Shown here: piece by piece, positions 35,243 to 44,182 of the stretch
Position numbering within the stretch: position 1 is the stretch's first letter
How the letters are laid out: each line of letters opens with the position of its first letter
Translations under genes and position numbers: made by a program
Notes under the pieces: generated by a model
Database searches by the model: none
What the model was told of the DNA's origin: nothing
Seen by the model: only the letters and a program-made list of their open reading frames with translations
Source: Mixta intestinalis
GTDB taxonomy: Bacteria > Pseudomonadota > Gammaproteobacteria > Enterobacterales > Enterobacteriaceae
Direction of reading: 5' to 3'
Assembly (NCBI RefSeq): GCF_009914055.1
Contig: NZ_CP028271.1
Location: 2,418,001-2,482,000, forward strand
DNA length: 64,000 nt

Positions 35243-35777
35243 CAGCGGTTCCTTCGATTGATAACGTGGGTTAAAGCTTCACCCTCGCAGTATAAAAGCG
35301 CGTTACCGCAGAAAAACTTGAAGCGGACCGAAGAATTGTCCAACCCGTTATAATGAATTGCACATTACCTGGGCGTCAGACACGCTATTTTTCACATCTG
35401 CTATGCTTCTTAATGGTCCAATTGTGACGCAATCCGCCCCTGGCGGAGGGGCGTTATGGCGGTCATTTTTCTGCCAGCGGGAAAGTGCTCGCGCTGGCGC
35501 AAGAGGCACTGGTCATCAAGTCAATGTGCTATTCACGTGGCATCCTGCCTGAAGACGTCGCGGCATCTGCATAGCGTTCAGGTTCGTCAGATCGCAGCGT
35601 GTCGGCGGGCGTACCGCTATTGAATGAGCCCATTGCAACAATCAGAGAAAACGCATTCCCCCTGTCAGGCAGCTGGTGCAATGTGGATCGCCTGTAACAA
35701 AGGACAGCGTTCCCCGGACAGCCGTCGGGAATCACGTTTACTTTCGTATTACCCTTTGGGTACCAAGGAGATAAGAG
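35243..35777. other. maeB-talA intergenic region
   Basis: A 535-base divergent gap. It should hold both promoters. The maeB side has a probable -10 at 35289-35294 (minus strand). A CGCCCC/GGGGCG hairpin lies at 35435-35453. I see no convincing gene: a 64-codon plus-strand frame at 35358-35552 lacks a ribosome-binding site and starts with TTG. Confidence 0.55.
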
Positions 35778-36728
35778 ATGAATCAGCTAGACGCACTGAA
35801 ACAGTTTACTACCGTCGTGGCGGACAGCGGTGATATTGAGTCTATTCGTAACTACCATCCTGAAGATGCCACCACTAACCCGTCTCTGATCCTGAAAGCC
35901 GCTGGTCTTGAATCCTATAAGCATTTGATTGACGACGCGATCGACTACGCGAAAAAACAGGGCGGCAGCAAAGAAACGCAGATTATCAACGCCAGCGATA
36001 AAGTGGCGGTTAACCTCGGCATGGAAATCCTGAAGAGCGTGCCGGGCCGTGTTTCGACCGAAGTGGATGCGCGCCTCTCCTTCGATCGTGGCATGTGCGT
36101 CACCAAAGCGGAAAAACTGGTGCGGATGTATGAAGACAACGGCATCGATCGTTCACGAATTCTGATTAAACTCGCCTCTACCTGGGAAGGCATCCGCGCG
36201 GCAGAGGAGCTGGAGAAAAACGGCATCAACTGTAACCTGACGCTGCTGTTTTCCTTCGCCCAGGCGCGTGCCTGTGCCGAAGCGGGCGTTTTCCTGATCT
36301 CTCCGTTTGTGGGCCGCATTTACGACTGGTACAACAGCCGCAAACCGCTCGATCCCTATATCGTTGATGAAGATCCGGGCGTGAAGTCTGTACGTAATAT
36401 CTATGACTACTACAAGTCACACCGTTACAAAACCATCATTATGGGCGCGAGCTTCCGTAAAACCGAGCAGATTCTGGCGCTGGCGGGCTGCGATCGCCTG
36501 ACTATCTCCCCTAACCTGCTTCAGGAGCTGCAATCCAGCGATGCACCGGTTGAACGTAAACTGACGCCGTCTACGGAAGGCTTCCACGAACCGGCTCCGC
36601 TCTCTGAAGCGGAATTCCGTTGGGAACATAACCAGGACCCGATGGCGGTAGAGAAACTGGCTGAAGGTATCCGCCAGTTTGCTGCTGACCAGATAAAACT
36701 GGAAGAGACGCTGGCCGCCCGGCTGTAA
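35778..36728 (+). CDS. talA: Transaldolase A
   Basis: Pentose-phosphate enzyme transferring a dihydroxyacetone unit from sedoheptulose-7-P to glyceraldehyde-3-P. 316 residues as in E. coli TalA. The Schiff-base lysine is in RILIKLASTWEGIRAAEELE, and the start motif DATTNPSLI is present. AAGGAG precedes the ATG. The talA rather than talB name rests on the adjacent tktB, as in E. coli. Confidence 0.95.
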   Translation: MNQLDALKQFTTVVADSGDIESIRNYHPEDATTNPSLILKAAGLESYKHLIDDAIDYAKKQGGSKETQIINASDKVAVNLGMEILKSVPGRVSTEVDARLSFDRGMCVTKAEKLVRMYEDNGIDRSRILIKLASTWEGIRAAEELEKNGINCNLTLLFSFAQARACAEAGVFLISPFVGRIYDWYNSRKPLDPYIVDEDPGVKSVRNIYDYYKSHRYKTIIMGASFRKTEQILALAGCDRLTISPNLLQELQSSDAPVERKLTPSTEGFHEPAPLSEAEFRWEHNQDPMAVEKLAEGIRQFAADQIKLEETLAARL

Positions 36729-36751
36729 CGGCGACTAACAACGTTAATTCA

Positions 36752-36774
36752 GGGGCGAATTTTCGCCCCGTTTT
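36752..36774 (+). terminator. Hairpin terminator/attenuator between talA and tktB
   Basis: Perfect 7-bp stem GGGGCGA/TCGCCCC, ATTT loop, then GTTTTC. It lies 23 bases past talA and 35 before tktB, so it probably tunes read-through. Confidence 0.65.
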
Positions 36775-36809
36775 CATCCCCCTCTTTATTTCCTTCAAGG
36801 GAGAAAAAC

Positions 36810-38810
36810 ATGTCCTCACGTAGAGAACTGGCGAATGCGATTCGTGCGCTGAGCATGGACGCGGTGCAAAAAGCAAAATCGGGCCATCCGGGCGCGCCAA
36901 TGGGCATGGCAGATATTGCCGAAGTGCTATGGCGTGATTTTTTGAAACATAACCCGACCAACCCGACCTGGGCTGACCGCGACCGGTTTATTCTCTCTAA
37001 CGGCCACGGCTCGATGCTGCTTTACAGCCTGTTGCACCTGACCGGCTACGATCTGCCGATTGAAGAGCTGAAAAACTTCCGTCAGCTGCACTCAAAAACG
37101 CCTGGCCACCCGGAAATAGGCTATACCCCTGGGGTGGAAACCACTACCGGCCCGCTGGGCCAGGGGCTGGCGAACGCTGTTGGCCTGGCCATCGCCGAAC
37201 GCACGCTGGGCGCGCAGTTTAACCGCCCTGACCACAACATCATCGACCATAACACCTGGGTTTTTATGGGCGACGGCTGTCTGATGGAAGGTATTTCTCA
37301 TGAGGTTTGTTCGCTGGCGGGTACGCTGGGCCTCGGTAAACTGATTGGCTTCTACGATCACAACGGCATCTCCATCGACGGCGAAACCGAAGGCTGGTTT
37401 ACCGACGATACGGCAAAACGATTTGAAGCCTATAACTGGCACGTGGTCGGTGAAATCGACGGTCACGATGCAGAAGCGATCGCCGCCGCGATTAAAGAAG
37501 CGCAGAGCGTAACCGATAAGCCTTCACTGATTATCTGCCGCACCATTATCGGCTTTGGTTCGCCGAACAAGGCAGGTAAAGAGGAGTCGCACGGCGCGCC
37601 GCTGGGCGATGACGAAATCGCACTGACGCGTAAACAGCTGGGCTGGAACCACGCGCCGTTTGAGATCCCGCAGGACATCTATCAGCAGTGGGATGCCAGG
37701 CAGGCGGGCGCCGAGCGCGAGAAAGCGTGGAACGAAAAGTTCGCCGCTTATCAAGCCGCCTGGCCGGAGCTGGCAGCGGAATATACGCGCCGCATGACCG
37801 GCGGCATGCCGGAAAACTGGCAGCAGGAAACGCAGAAATTTATCGAGCAGCTCCAGGCCAACGCCAACAAAATCGCCAGCCGCAAAGCCTCCCAGAATGC
37901 GCTGGAAGCTTACGGTAAATTGCTGCCAGAATTCCTTGGCGGATCGGCTGACCTGGCACCAAGTAACCTCACCATCTGGTCCGGTTCTAAATCGATTAAG
38001 GATGACGCTGCCGGTAACTATATCCACTATGGCGTACGTGAATTCGGCATGACTGCTATCGCTAACGGCATCGCTCACCACGGCGGCTTTGTGCCTTATA
38101 CCGCCACCTTCCTGATGTTTGTGGAATATGCGCGTAACGCCGCACGTATGGCGGCGCTGATGAAAGCGCGGCAGATTATGGTTTATACCCATGACTCCAT
38201 CGGCCTGGGTGAAGATGGCCCGACGCACCAGCCGGTAGAACAGCTTGCCAGCCTGCGCCTGACGCCGAACATGAGCACCTGGCGTCCCTGCGATCAGGTA
38301 GAAACGGCTGTCGCGTGGAAGCATGCGATTGAGCGTCATAACGGCCCAACCGCACTGATCCTGTCACGTCAGAATCTGCTGCAACCTGAACGTACGCCGC
38401 AACAGCTGGCCGATATCTCCCGTGGTGGTTATATCCTGCGTGACAGCGACGGTACGCCGGACGTTATCCTGATCGCCACCGGTTCTGAAGTGGAGATCAC
38501 CCTGGGCGCAGCGGATAAACTCTCCCGCGCCGGACACAAAGTGCGTGTGGTTTCTATGCCGTCAACCGACCTGTTTGATAAGCAGGATGCGGCTTACCGT
38601 GAATCAGTTCTGCCTTCAACCGTTACTGCACGCGTAGCGGTAGAAGCGGGTATTGCTGATTACTGGTATAAATATGTCGGCCTGAACGGAGCCATTGTTG
38701 GTATGACTACCTTCGGTGAATCCGCCCCGGCAGATAAGCTGTTTGCTGAATTCGGCTTTACGGTAGAAAACATTGTCAGCCATGCTGAAGCGCTGTTAAA
38801 ACCGCATTGA
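36810..38810 (+). CDS. tktB: Transketolase B
   Basis: TPP enzyme of the non-oxidative pentose-phosphate pathway, 666 residues (E. coli 667). N-terminal TPP-binding GDGCLMEGISHEVCSLAG near residue 155, Pyr domain with GGSADLAPSNLT (about 380) and REFGMTAIANGIAHHGG (about 411), C-terminal domain from about 530. The AAGGGAG ribosome-binding site is strong. Placed after talA as the stationary-phase talA-tktB pair of E. coli. Confidence 0.96.
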   Translation: MSSRRELANAIRALSMDAVQKAKSGHPGAPMGMADIAEVLWRDFLKHNPTNPTWADRDRFILSNGHGSMLLYSLLHLTGYDLPIEELKNFRQLHSKTPGHPEIGYTPGVETTTGPLGQGLANAVGLAIAERTLGAQFNRPDHNIIDHNTWVFMGDGCLMEGISHEVCSLAGTLGLGKLIGFYDHNGISIDGETEGWFTDDTAKRFEAYNWHVVGEIDGHDAEAIAAAIKEAQSVTDKPSLIICRTIIGFGSPNKAGKEESHGAPLGDDEIALTRKQLGWNHAPFEIPQDIYQQWDARQAGAEREKAWNEKFAAYQAAWPELAAEYTRRMTGGMPENWQQETQKFIEQLQANANKIASRKASQNALEAYGKLLPEFLGGSADLAPSNLTIWSGSKSIKDDAAGNYIHYGVREFGMTAIANGIAHHGGFVPYTATFLMFVEYARNAARMAALMKARQIMVYTHDSIGLGEDGPTHQPVEQLASLRLTPNMSTWRPCDQVETAVAWKHAIERHNGPTALILSRQNLLQPERTPQQLADISRGGYILRDSDGTPDVILIATGSEVEITLGAADKLSRAGHKVRVVSMPSTDLFDKQDAAYRESVLPSTVTARVAVEAGIADYWYKYVGLNGAIVGMTTFGESAPADKLFAEFGFTVENIVSHAEALLKPH

Positions 38811-38862
38811 TCGATAAATAACCGAAAGCCGTTTCTCAGGAAACGACTTAACGTTTAAAGTA

Positions 38863-38890
38863 AAAAAATGCGCCTGCGGGCGTATTTTTA
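38863..38890 (+). terminator. Terminator of talA-tktB
   Basis: ATGCGCC/GGGCGTAT stem with a 3-base loop and one G-T pair, A-rich before and T-rich after. A second small hairpin CGTTTC/GAAACG precedes it near 38830. Confidence 0.85.
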
Positions 38891-39809
38891 TTGGTACAAA
38901 CCTATCTATACTCCCCTTTTTTCGCTTCCTGTAATCAGACAGGGATATTATTTATTATTAAAATGGTTTACTGATAAATAAATCAAAATAAAACGCTATT
39001 TATTCAGATAAATCCCCAGATGAAGAATATGCAGCAATTTTTTTGTGCTGTTTTTTCCGGTTGACATTGAGCCATACTATTATTATCGCAGAAATCTTTG
39101 CCCTTCTGACGTTTTATTGCACCGCACGGATACCGACAGATCCCTGGCGGTTCGGCCCTGAGATGGCATCCTGACTGGCGCTGGGCAATATTTCAATGAA
39201 ATATCCTCCTTTTTTACTGTGCCAGCCAGATGCATTTATAAGATATACTCTTATTTTCTTAACAACCGGGAATTGATGAATTTACCGATCTGTTTTGTTC
39301 AGCGAAGCGTGCGATCCTGCTTTAATAAAATGGCTATTGAAGATGACTTAACAGCAAAACGGGCCGTTATGCAATAATCTGAGCCTTATCGATACACTTC
39401 GAAAACTAATTTATTTTACTGCTGTGTTAATTAACGAGGCTCACAGTTAAGGCAGTAAGCCGACATTCAGGAGATCGTCGAATTTAAATCGGGACAGAAC
39501 CATAGTCGCAGGTACGTCTCTAAGGGCTTGTCATTGAACGGGATAGTACCAGAGAGAATTTTATAGCAGGAAATCGTACGGCTACGTCGAAACTGTACTT
39601 ATCGGGATGGAGGATAAGATAAACAATCGGGGCGACTTTTTTCGCCCCGATCTAAATAACAACTTAAAGATAAAATCAATGTCAGTTTGTTTATCATTAT
39701 TTTAATCTGACGCCACTCAAAAAAAATATAACAAGTAAAAAGCGGCAAAATGACACGTTACCTTATGCAAGGTAATTAATCAGTAAGCATATAGTATTTA
39801 TTATAATTA
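38891..39809. other. AT-rich gene-free region before the bacteriocin-like gene
   Basis: About 920 bases with no open frame of note on either strand, markedly more AT-rich than the flanking core genes, full of short TTTATT/AATAAA tracts. It holds one strong hairpin at 39626-39651. It marks the left side of a synteny break between tktB and ypfG and may contain decayed mobile or gene remnants; I cannot identify any. Confidence 0.6.
39626..39651 (-). terminator. Strong hairpin downstream of the bacteriocin-like gene
   Basis: Perfect 10-bp stem ATCGGGGCGA/TCGCCCCGAT with a 6-base T-rich loop. On the minus strand it is followed by TTGTTTATCTT. It could terminate transcription of the peptide gene, whose stop lies about 160 bases upstream. 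Confidence 0.5.
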
Positions 39810-40121
39810 TTAACCAGCGTTGTTAATGTTATCCCAAACTTCATTAAGACGCATGATAGATTCATCCAGGCCAACAGCCGCGCCGCCAATCAGGCCAAAC
39901 ACAGCGCCCCACAGGCCGTTAATAACGCTGCCGATAACGCCCTGAACCGGTGCGAGGATACCAGCCAGCATAGGTGCTTTAGCGGTGATATTATAAGCTG
40001 CCCATACACCACCCATAGCACCAGCTGCAGCGCCAACAACCGCGCCAAACAGGCTATCAAACAGACCTTCGCTGTTGCCACCAGAAACGACATTGATTTG
40101 TTCCATAGTTAATTCTTTCAT
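39810..40121 (-). CDS. Double-glycine-leader peptide, candidate class II microcin/bacteriocin
   Basis: A 103-residue product with a leader MKELTMEQINVVSGG of the colicin V type, ending in the GG cleavage site used by C39-peptidase ABC exporters. The predicted mature peptide has 88 residues, no cysteine, and a glycine/alanine-rich hydrophobic core with repeated GxxxG/AxxxG spacing (e.g. GAVVGAAAGAMGG, GVIGSVINGLWGAVFGLIGG), and an acidic amphipathic tail. This is typical of pore-forming class II microcins. AGGAGA lies 6 bases before the ATG. No C39 exporter, accessory MFP or obvious immunity gene is in the window. It could also be a self-acting or contact-dependent toxin, or an orphan needing exporters elsewhere. 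Base composition of its surroundings suggests acquisition. Confidence 0.7.
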   Translation of the reverse strand: MKELTMEQINVVSGGNSEGLFDSLFGAVVGAAAGAMGGVWAAYNITAKAPMLAGILAPVQGVIGSVINGLWGAVFGLIGGAAVGLDESIMRLNEVWDNINNAG

Positions 40122-40469
40122 TTTTTCTCCTGAATATGAAATTTAAATATTATTGCTACTATGTGTTAGCGAGATGAAATCTAACATAGTACAACAACAG
40201 GAAGTATAGTAATTCATCCAAACATAAAACAACCAGTGAATATATTTATAGCGATTGTTGCAATACCACAAAATATAGCCTGACCAAACAAGACCATACT
40301 TAACTGGCAATAAATAACGTTTAGAAATTAATTATTGCACTCTGGATTTTAACTAAGCATAACGTGCTATTACGATAATCAGATAGTAAAAACGCGCTTA
40401 ACTACATCTTTATTCTTATGGAAAAACAATTATTATTGCTGGTTATTAACCTAACTGGATGCTACCCCG
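40122..40469. other. AT-rich divergent region between bacteriocin-like gene and ampH
   Basis: A 348-base AT-rich interval. It should hold the promoters of both flanking genes. A 27-codon minus-strand frame at 40214-40297 encodes a very hydrophobic peptide, but it lacks a ribosome-binding site and is not annotated as a gene. Confidence 0.5.
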
Positions 40470-41642
40470 TTGAAAACGCGCTTTTATCTTCTGGCCGCTA
40501 TCATTGCCACCCTGCCGCTACGCAGTCAGGCTCAGTCTCTTTCGTCTCCCGATCCGCTACTGGCTTCACAAATTGTTGATCGTTATGCAGAACATATTTT
40601 TTATGGCAGCGCCGCTACCGGGATGGCATTGGTGGCGATAGATGGTAATCAACGTGTCTTCGCCAGCTTTGGGGAAACGCGCCCCGGCAATGAAACGCGT
40701 CCACAAAAAGATTCGCTGATTCGCATTGCTTCGCTTAGCAAGCTGATGACCAGCGAAATCATGGTAAAAATGGCGGAGCAGGGAAAGATCCGTCTGGACG
40801 ATCCGCTCGCAAAATATGCGCCGCCCGGAATGCGCGTTCCCAGCTATGGTGGTCAACCTATTCAGCTGATTCACCTTTCTACCCATACCAGCGGATTACC
40901 TCGTGAACAGCCTGGCGGACAGGCCGGGCGTCCGGTTTTTGTCTGGCCGACCAAAGCTGAACGCTGGCGTTGGTTACAGCAGGCACCGCTGAAAACCCCA
41001 CCGGGCATACATGCCGCCTACTCTAACCTTGCCTATGATTTACTGGCCGATGCGCTGGCGCGCGCAGCAGGTAAGCCCTGGCCCGATCTGTTTCGTCAGT
41101 TTATCACTCGCCCACTGGGTATGAAGGATACGACTTTTACCCCTTCACCGGATCAGTGTCGACGGCTGATGGTGCCCGAACGCGGAGCTAGCCCCTGTAC
41201 ATCAACGCTGGCCGCCATCGGTAGCGGCGGTGTTTATTCAACGCCTGATGATATGGGACGCTGGATGCAGCAGTTTCTGAATTCCGATGTTAATACGCGT
41301 ACGCCACAAACCGATCGGCTGCAAACGCTTATCTATCGGCGCAGCCAGCTCAGTAAGATTGAGGGAATGGATGTGCCCGGCAAAGCGGAGGCGCTGGGGA
41401 TGGGCTGGGTTTATATCGCGCCTGCTGACGGTCATCCGGGCATTATCCAGAAAACCGGCGGCGGCGGCGGATTTATCACCTATATGGCAATGGTGCCACA
41501 GCATAACGTTGGCGTATTTGTAGTGGTTACCCGCACCAACCTAACGCGCTTTCGCGCCATGAGCGACGGCGTTAATGACTTGCTGGCAGAGCTGGTCGGC
41601 AATAAAACCGGCTCGCCGATGCTGGTACAGGCGATTCAATAA
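40470..41642 (+). CDS. ampH: AmpH, penicillin-binding protein/carboxypeptidase
   Basis: Periplasmic serine enzyme of the class C beta-lactamase/DD-peptidase fold involved in peptidoglycan remodelling. 390 residues (E. coli AmpH 385). Signal peptide about 1-22. The catalytic motif SxxK is S88-L-S-K91, the second motif is Y184-S-N, and KTGGGGG near residue 332 replaces the KTG box. GMKDTTFTPSPDQCRRLM is distinctive for AmpH. It opens with TTG and the upstream GGAT is a weak ribosome-binding site. In E. coli ampH lies near sbmA, so its location next to the bacteriocin-like gene is a rearrangement. Confidence 0.9.
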   Translation: MKTRFYLLAAIIATLPLRSQAQSLSSPDPLLASQIVDRYAEHIFYGSAATGMALVAIDGNQRVFASFGETRPGNETRPQKDSLIRIASLSKLMTSEIMVKMAEQGKIRLDDPLAKYAPPGMRVPSYGGQPIQLIHLSTHTSGLPREQPGGQAGRPVFVWPTKAERWRWLQQAPLKTPPGIHAAYSNLAYDLLADALARAAGKPWPDLFRQFITRPLGMKDTTFTPSPDQCRRLMVPERGASPCTSTLAAIGSGGVYSTPDDMGRWMQQFLNSDVNTRTPQTDRLQTLIYRRSQLSKIEGMDVPGKAEALGMGWVYIAPADGHPGIIQKTGGGGGFITYMAMVPQHNVGVFVVVTRTNLTRFRAMSDGVNDLLAELVGNKTGSPMLVQAIQ

Positions 41643-41719
41643 AATGATAAACCCGGAGCGGCGCGGCTTTATTCTGCCCGCTCCTGTTCAGCCAGTCCCG
41701 GCGCATTGCGTAAGGCCTG

Positions 41720-42781
41720 CTAAGGTGATGCCGGGCGCTGGCTGATCCAGAGCGTGGGCCAGTCATCGCTGCCGTGCCAGGCGTCACAGGTGCTCTCTTC
41801 GGCATATTCCGCCAGCACGAACTCCTGACCGTTAAACTGCCAGCGGCTGGCATTTCCACAGTCGCCAAGCCCACGCCCTTTAGCAAAAGTATAGAGTTGC
41901 CCGGTTGCCGCATCATACTCGGCATTAATAATTTCCATATTTTTTTCAGTACGCTGCGGCGGTACGAAAGGCAGCGTTAGCGTCAGTCCGCGCGCAACCC
42001 AGGGCTGCGAACGGGTGACTTCAAAAGCCAGATCGATAACGTTATACGCGCCCATTTCACAGCTGACCAGCAACAGTGCACGCGAATCCGTTAACGGCGC
42101 GACTCTAACCTCGCGGCGCATCGGGTCCAGCGAACACTCATCAGCATTTACTCGCCAGGTACCAAAATCGATAAGTCCGCTTGTTTCTTCCCGGGTCAAC
42201 GGAGCCGGAGAACGATCGAAACGACGCAACAGCGGCAGCGCAGGCTCCGGCGGCACTTCCCAGACTTTGCGGTTACCGCGCTTAATCCAGGCGCTAAGAG
42301 TGCCAACACGCCCCTGGATATCATCCATCAACAGCAACGCAGCCTTTAATCCATGCAGGGAAATCATCGCCTGCGGGCGCGCAGTAAACTGGATGTTATC
42401 GGCATTTATTATCTGCGCCAGGAATTCATCAATAGCGATAGGATGTGATGTCGTGAGGTGGTGCATCTCTATCGTCCAGTGCTTGAAATCTGGCCGCAGA
42501 CGTTGCTGATCGAGAAGTAAATTGTCCGCTAACGCCTCCCCTTTTAGCTCTCCGGTATAGCGGTTGCCATAATCAATGCGCAGCAACGGACGATCGTTAA
42601 CGCCAGCGTGGCGCGAGATTGTCATCACCAGGCCATTATCACCAGGAATATTACGCGCCACACAATAATTAAGGTTATTACAGGTGATTTGCCAGTCAGT
42701 AAATGTTTTTTGCAACGGTGCCGCCTGTACGCTGGCATTGAAAAAGAAAAGCAGCAACAGCGATTTCATCCAGTAAGGCAT
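41720..42781 (-). CDS. ypfG: YpfG, DUF1176 envelope protein
   Basis: A 353-residue exported protein of the DUF1176 family. Signal peptide about 1-20 (KSLLLLFFFNASVQA). Mature chain starts with KTFTDWQITCNNLNYCVA, and cysteine pairs around residues 34/40, 217/241, 311 and 335 could form disulfides. The position between tktB and nudK matches E. coli ypfG (about 347 residues). Function unknown. The ATG at residue 5 could be the real start. Confidence 0.82.
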   Translation of the reverse strand: MPYWMKSLLLLFFFNASVQAAPLQKTFTDWQITCNNLNYCVARNIPGDNGLVMTISRHAGVNDRPLLRIDYGNRYTGELKGEALADNLLLDQQRLRPDFKHWTIEMHHLTTSHPIAIDEFLAQIINADNIQFTARPQAMISLHGLKAALLLMDDIQGRVGTLSAWIKRGNRKVWEVPPEPALPLLRRFDRSPAPLTREETSGLIDFGTWRVNADECSLDPMRREVRVAPLTDSRALLLVSCEMGAYNVIDLAFEVTRSQPWVARGLTLTLPFVPPQRTEKNMEIINAEYDAATGQLYTFAKGRGLGDCGNASRWQFNGQEFVLAEYAEESTCDAWHGSDDWPTLWISQRPASP

Positions 42782-43351
42782 CTAATGACCCAATCCCTAA
42801 ATTAATTCATTGATGATAGCGCAACGACGGCAGTTCACCATGCTTTCCCCAACCGGCAGAAAAAGGAACCTGTAATGCACATGAGCGGATGCGGTGATAG
42901 CGTAACGGTATATTTCATCATCCTTTGCCTCTCACTCTAGCTCAATCAGATTTCTCGCACTCTACAAAGATGTCATAAAAGGTTCAAATTCACCGGAAAA
43001 ACCGGTGGTACAAGCGCATTTTTTACTCACTACGTCAAGAATGTCTGAACAGCTAAGGGTAACGACATCAGTTCAACTTTACGCAGCAACAGCAAATAAT
43101 GAGAGCATGAGCAAAGGATTACATCTCAAAGGCTCACCTGTATTTTATGAAGTCAGCATTATTAGCAGGGAAAGATAACGGACTTATGCGCAGTTAATCT
43201 TATTAAGATAAAACTGAGCATAATATTTTTAACGCTTGATAACGGATATGAAAGGATAAATGAGCCGGACTATGCGTAAAAATATCTTATTAAGAAGACA
43301 TATTTAGCGGCTCATGTAACAGAACAATCCAGGCGATAGCCAGGTCAAAAG
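42782..43351. other. ypfG-nudK intergenic region
   Basis: A 570-base AT-leaning gap with no gene I can support. It contains a CACCGG/CCGGTG hairpin at 42991-43007 without a T run, and a longer imperfect palindrome at 43260-43315 just beyond the nudK stop. ypfG's promoter must lie in the left part. Confidence 0.5.
43260..43315. repeat. Long imperfect palindrome downstream of nudK
   Basis: Perfect 8-bp ends ATGAGCCG/CGGCTCAT enclose an AT-rich inner dyad (AAATAT...ATATTT around CTTATTAAG). It could be a 3' RNA structure for nudK or a small palindromic repeat. Confidence 0.5.
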
Positions 43352-43930
43352 TCAGGCGTGTAGCCAGCCTCTGAGCTGTGCATGCTGCAATAGCATAATG
43401 GTTTTACCGTCCCGTATTTCACCGCTTTTAATCATTGCCAGCGCCTGAGGGAAAGAGAGCTCCAGCACCTCGATCGACTCATCTTCCACCCCTCCTCCGG
43501 CATTGTCGCGCAGCGATTCATCGTACTCAGCGGCGAAGAAATGTAACAGCTCCGTCACGCCGCCAGGTGACATATAGGCCTCAAACAGTTTTTCAACTTT
43601 GCCGACGGCGTAACCGGTCTCTTCAATCGCCTCTTTGCGAATGCAGTCTTCCGGCGTGTCATCATCCAGCAAACCGGCGCAGGTCTCAATCAGCATGCCG
43701 CTTTCGTTGCCGTTCACCCAGGTCGCCATACGGAATTGTCGAATCAGCACCACGCTGTTTTTATCACGGTTATAGAGCAGAATAGTGGCACCGTTGCCGC
43801 GATCGTAGACTTCACGTTTATGCCGCACCGTTTCACCGCTGCCGGTGGTAAGGTCATAGGTGTAGTTGCGCAGAACAAACCAGTTTTCCGACAGCAGTTT
43901 CTCTTTGATCAGCTTGATGGGGGCAGACAT
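43352..43930 (-). CDS. nudK: NudK, GDP-mannose pyrophosphatase
   Basis: Nudix hydrolase splitting GDP-mannose to GMP and mannose-1-phosphate. 192 residues (E. coli 191). The Nudix box is GLLDDDTPEDCIRKEAIEET (residues 86-105), with the REUxEExGU core given as RKEAIEETGY. REVYDRGNGATILLYN near residue 39 and GGGVEDESIEVLEL near residue 144 are NudK-specific. Gene order tktB-ypfG-nudK is kept apart from the insertion. Confidence 0.94.
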   Translation of the reverse strand: MSAPIKLIKEKLLSENWFVLRNYTYDLTTGSGETVRHKREVYDRGNGATILLYNRDKNSVVLIRQFRMATWVNGNESGMLIETCAGLLDDDTPEDCIRKEAIEETGYAVGKVEKLFEAYMSPGGVTELLHFFAAEYDESLRDNAGGGVEDESIEVLELSFPQALAMIKSGEIRDGKTIMLLQHAQLRGWLHA

Positions 43931-44139
43931 AGCGGGCTCCTAAAATTAAACCGGAGCCAGAGATGATAAGGCTGCCTCTGCGGGAAAACTATCCGAATTA
44001 CGCTCCCGATTGGGCGGTTTCATGTCTGGACATAGTTAAAAACAGATAACAACCTGAGCGAAAGCCCGTAAGCCTGTCGGGAGTAAAATTGATAATTGAT
44101 CAGGGCGGGAAAACAGAAAATCAGGGAAAAGCGCTGAAA

Positions 44140-44175
44140 GAACAAAACTGCCGCAGGCCGTGCTGGCCTGCGGCA
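44140..44175 (-). terminator. Terminator of narGHJI
   Basis: Perfect 11-bp stem TGCCGCAGGCC/GGCCTGCGGCA with a 5-base loop, followed on the minus strand by GTTTTGTTCTTTC, just beyond the narI stop. Confidence 0.85.
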
Positions 44176-44182
44176 AACGCTG

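Noticed and set aside
35358..35552. 64-codon plus-strand frame between maeB and talA
   Set aside because: TTG start without ribosome-binding site, overlapping likely promoter sequences.
40214..40297. 27-codon very hydrophobic minus-strand frame next to the bacteriocin-like gene, a possible immunity peptide
   Set aside because: No ribosome-binding site, and such frames arise easily in AT-rich DNA; shorter than known microcin immunity proteins.
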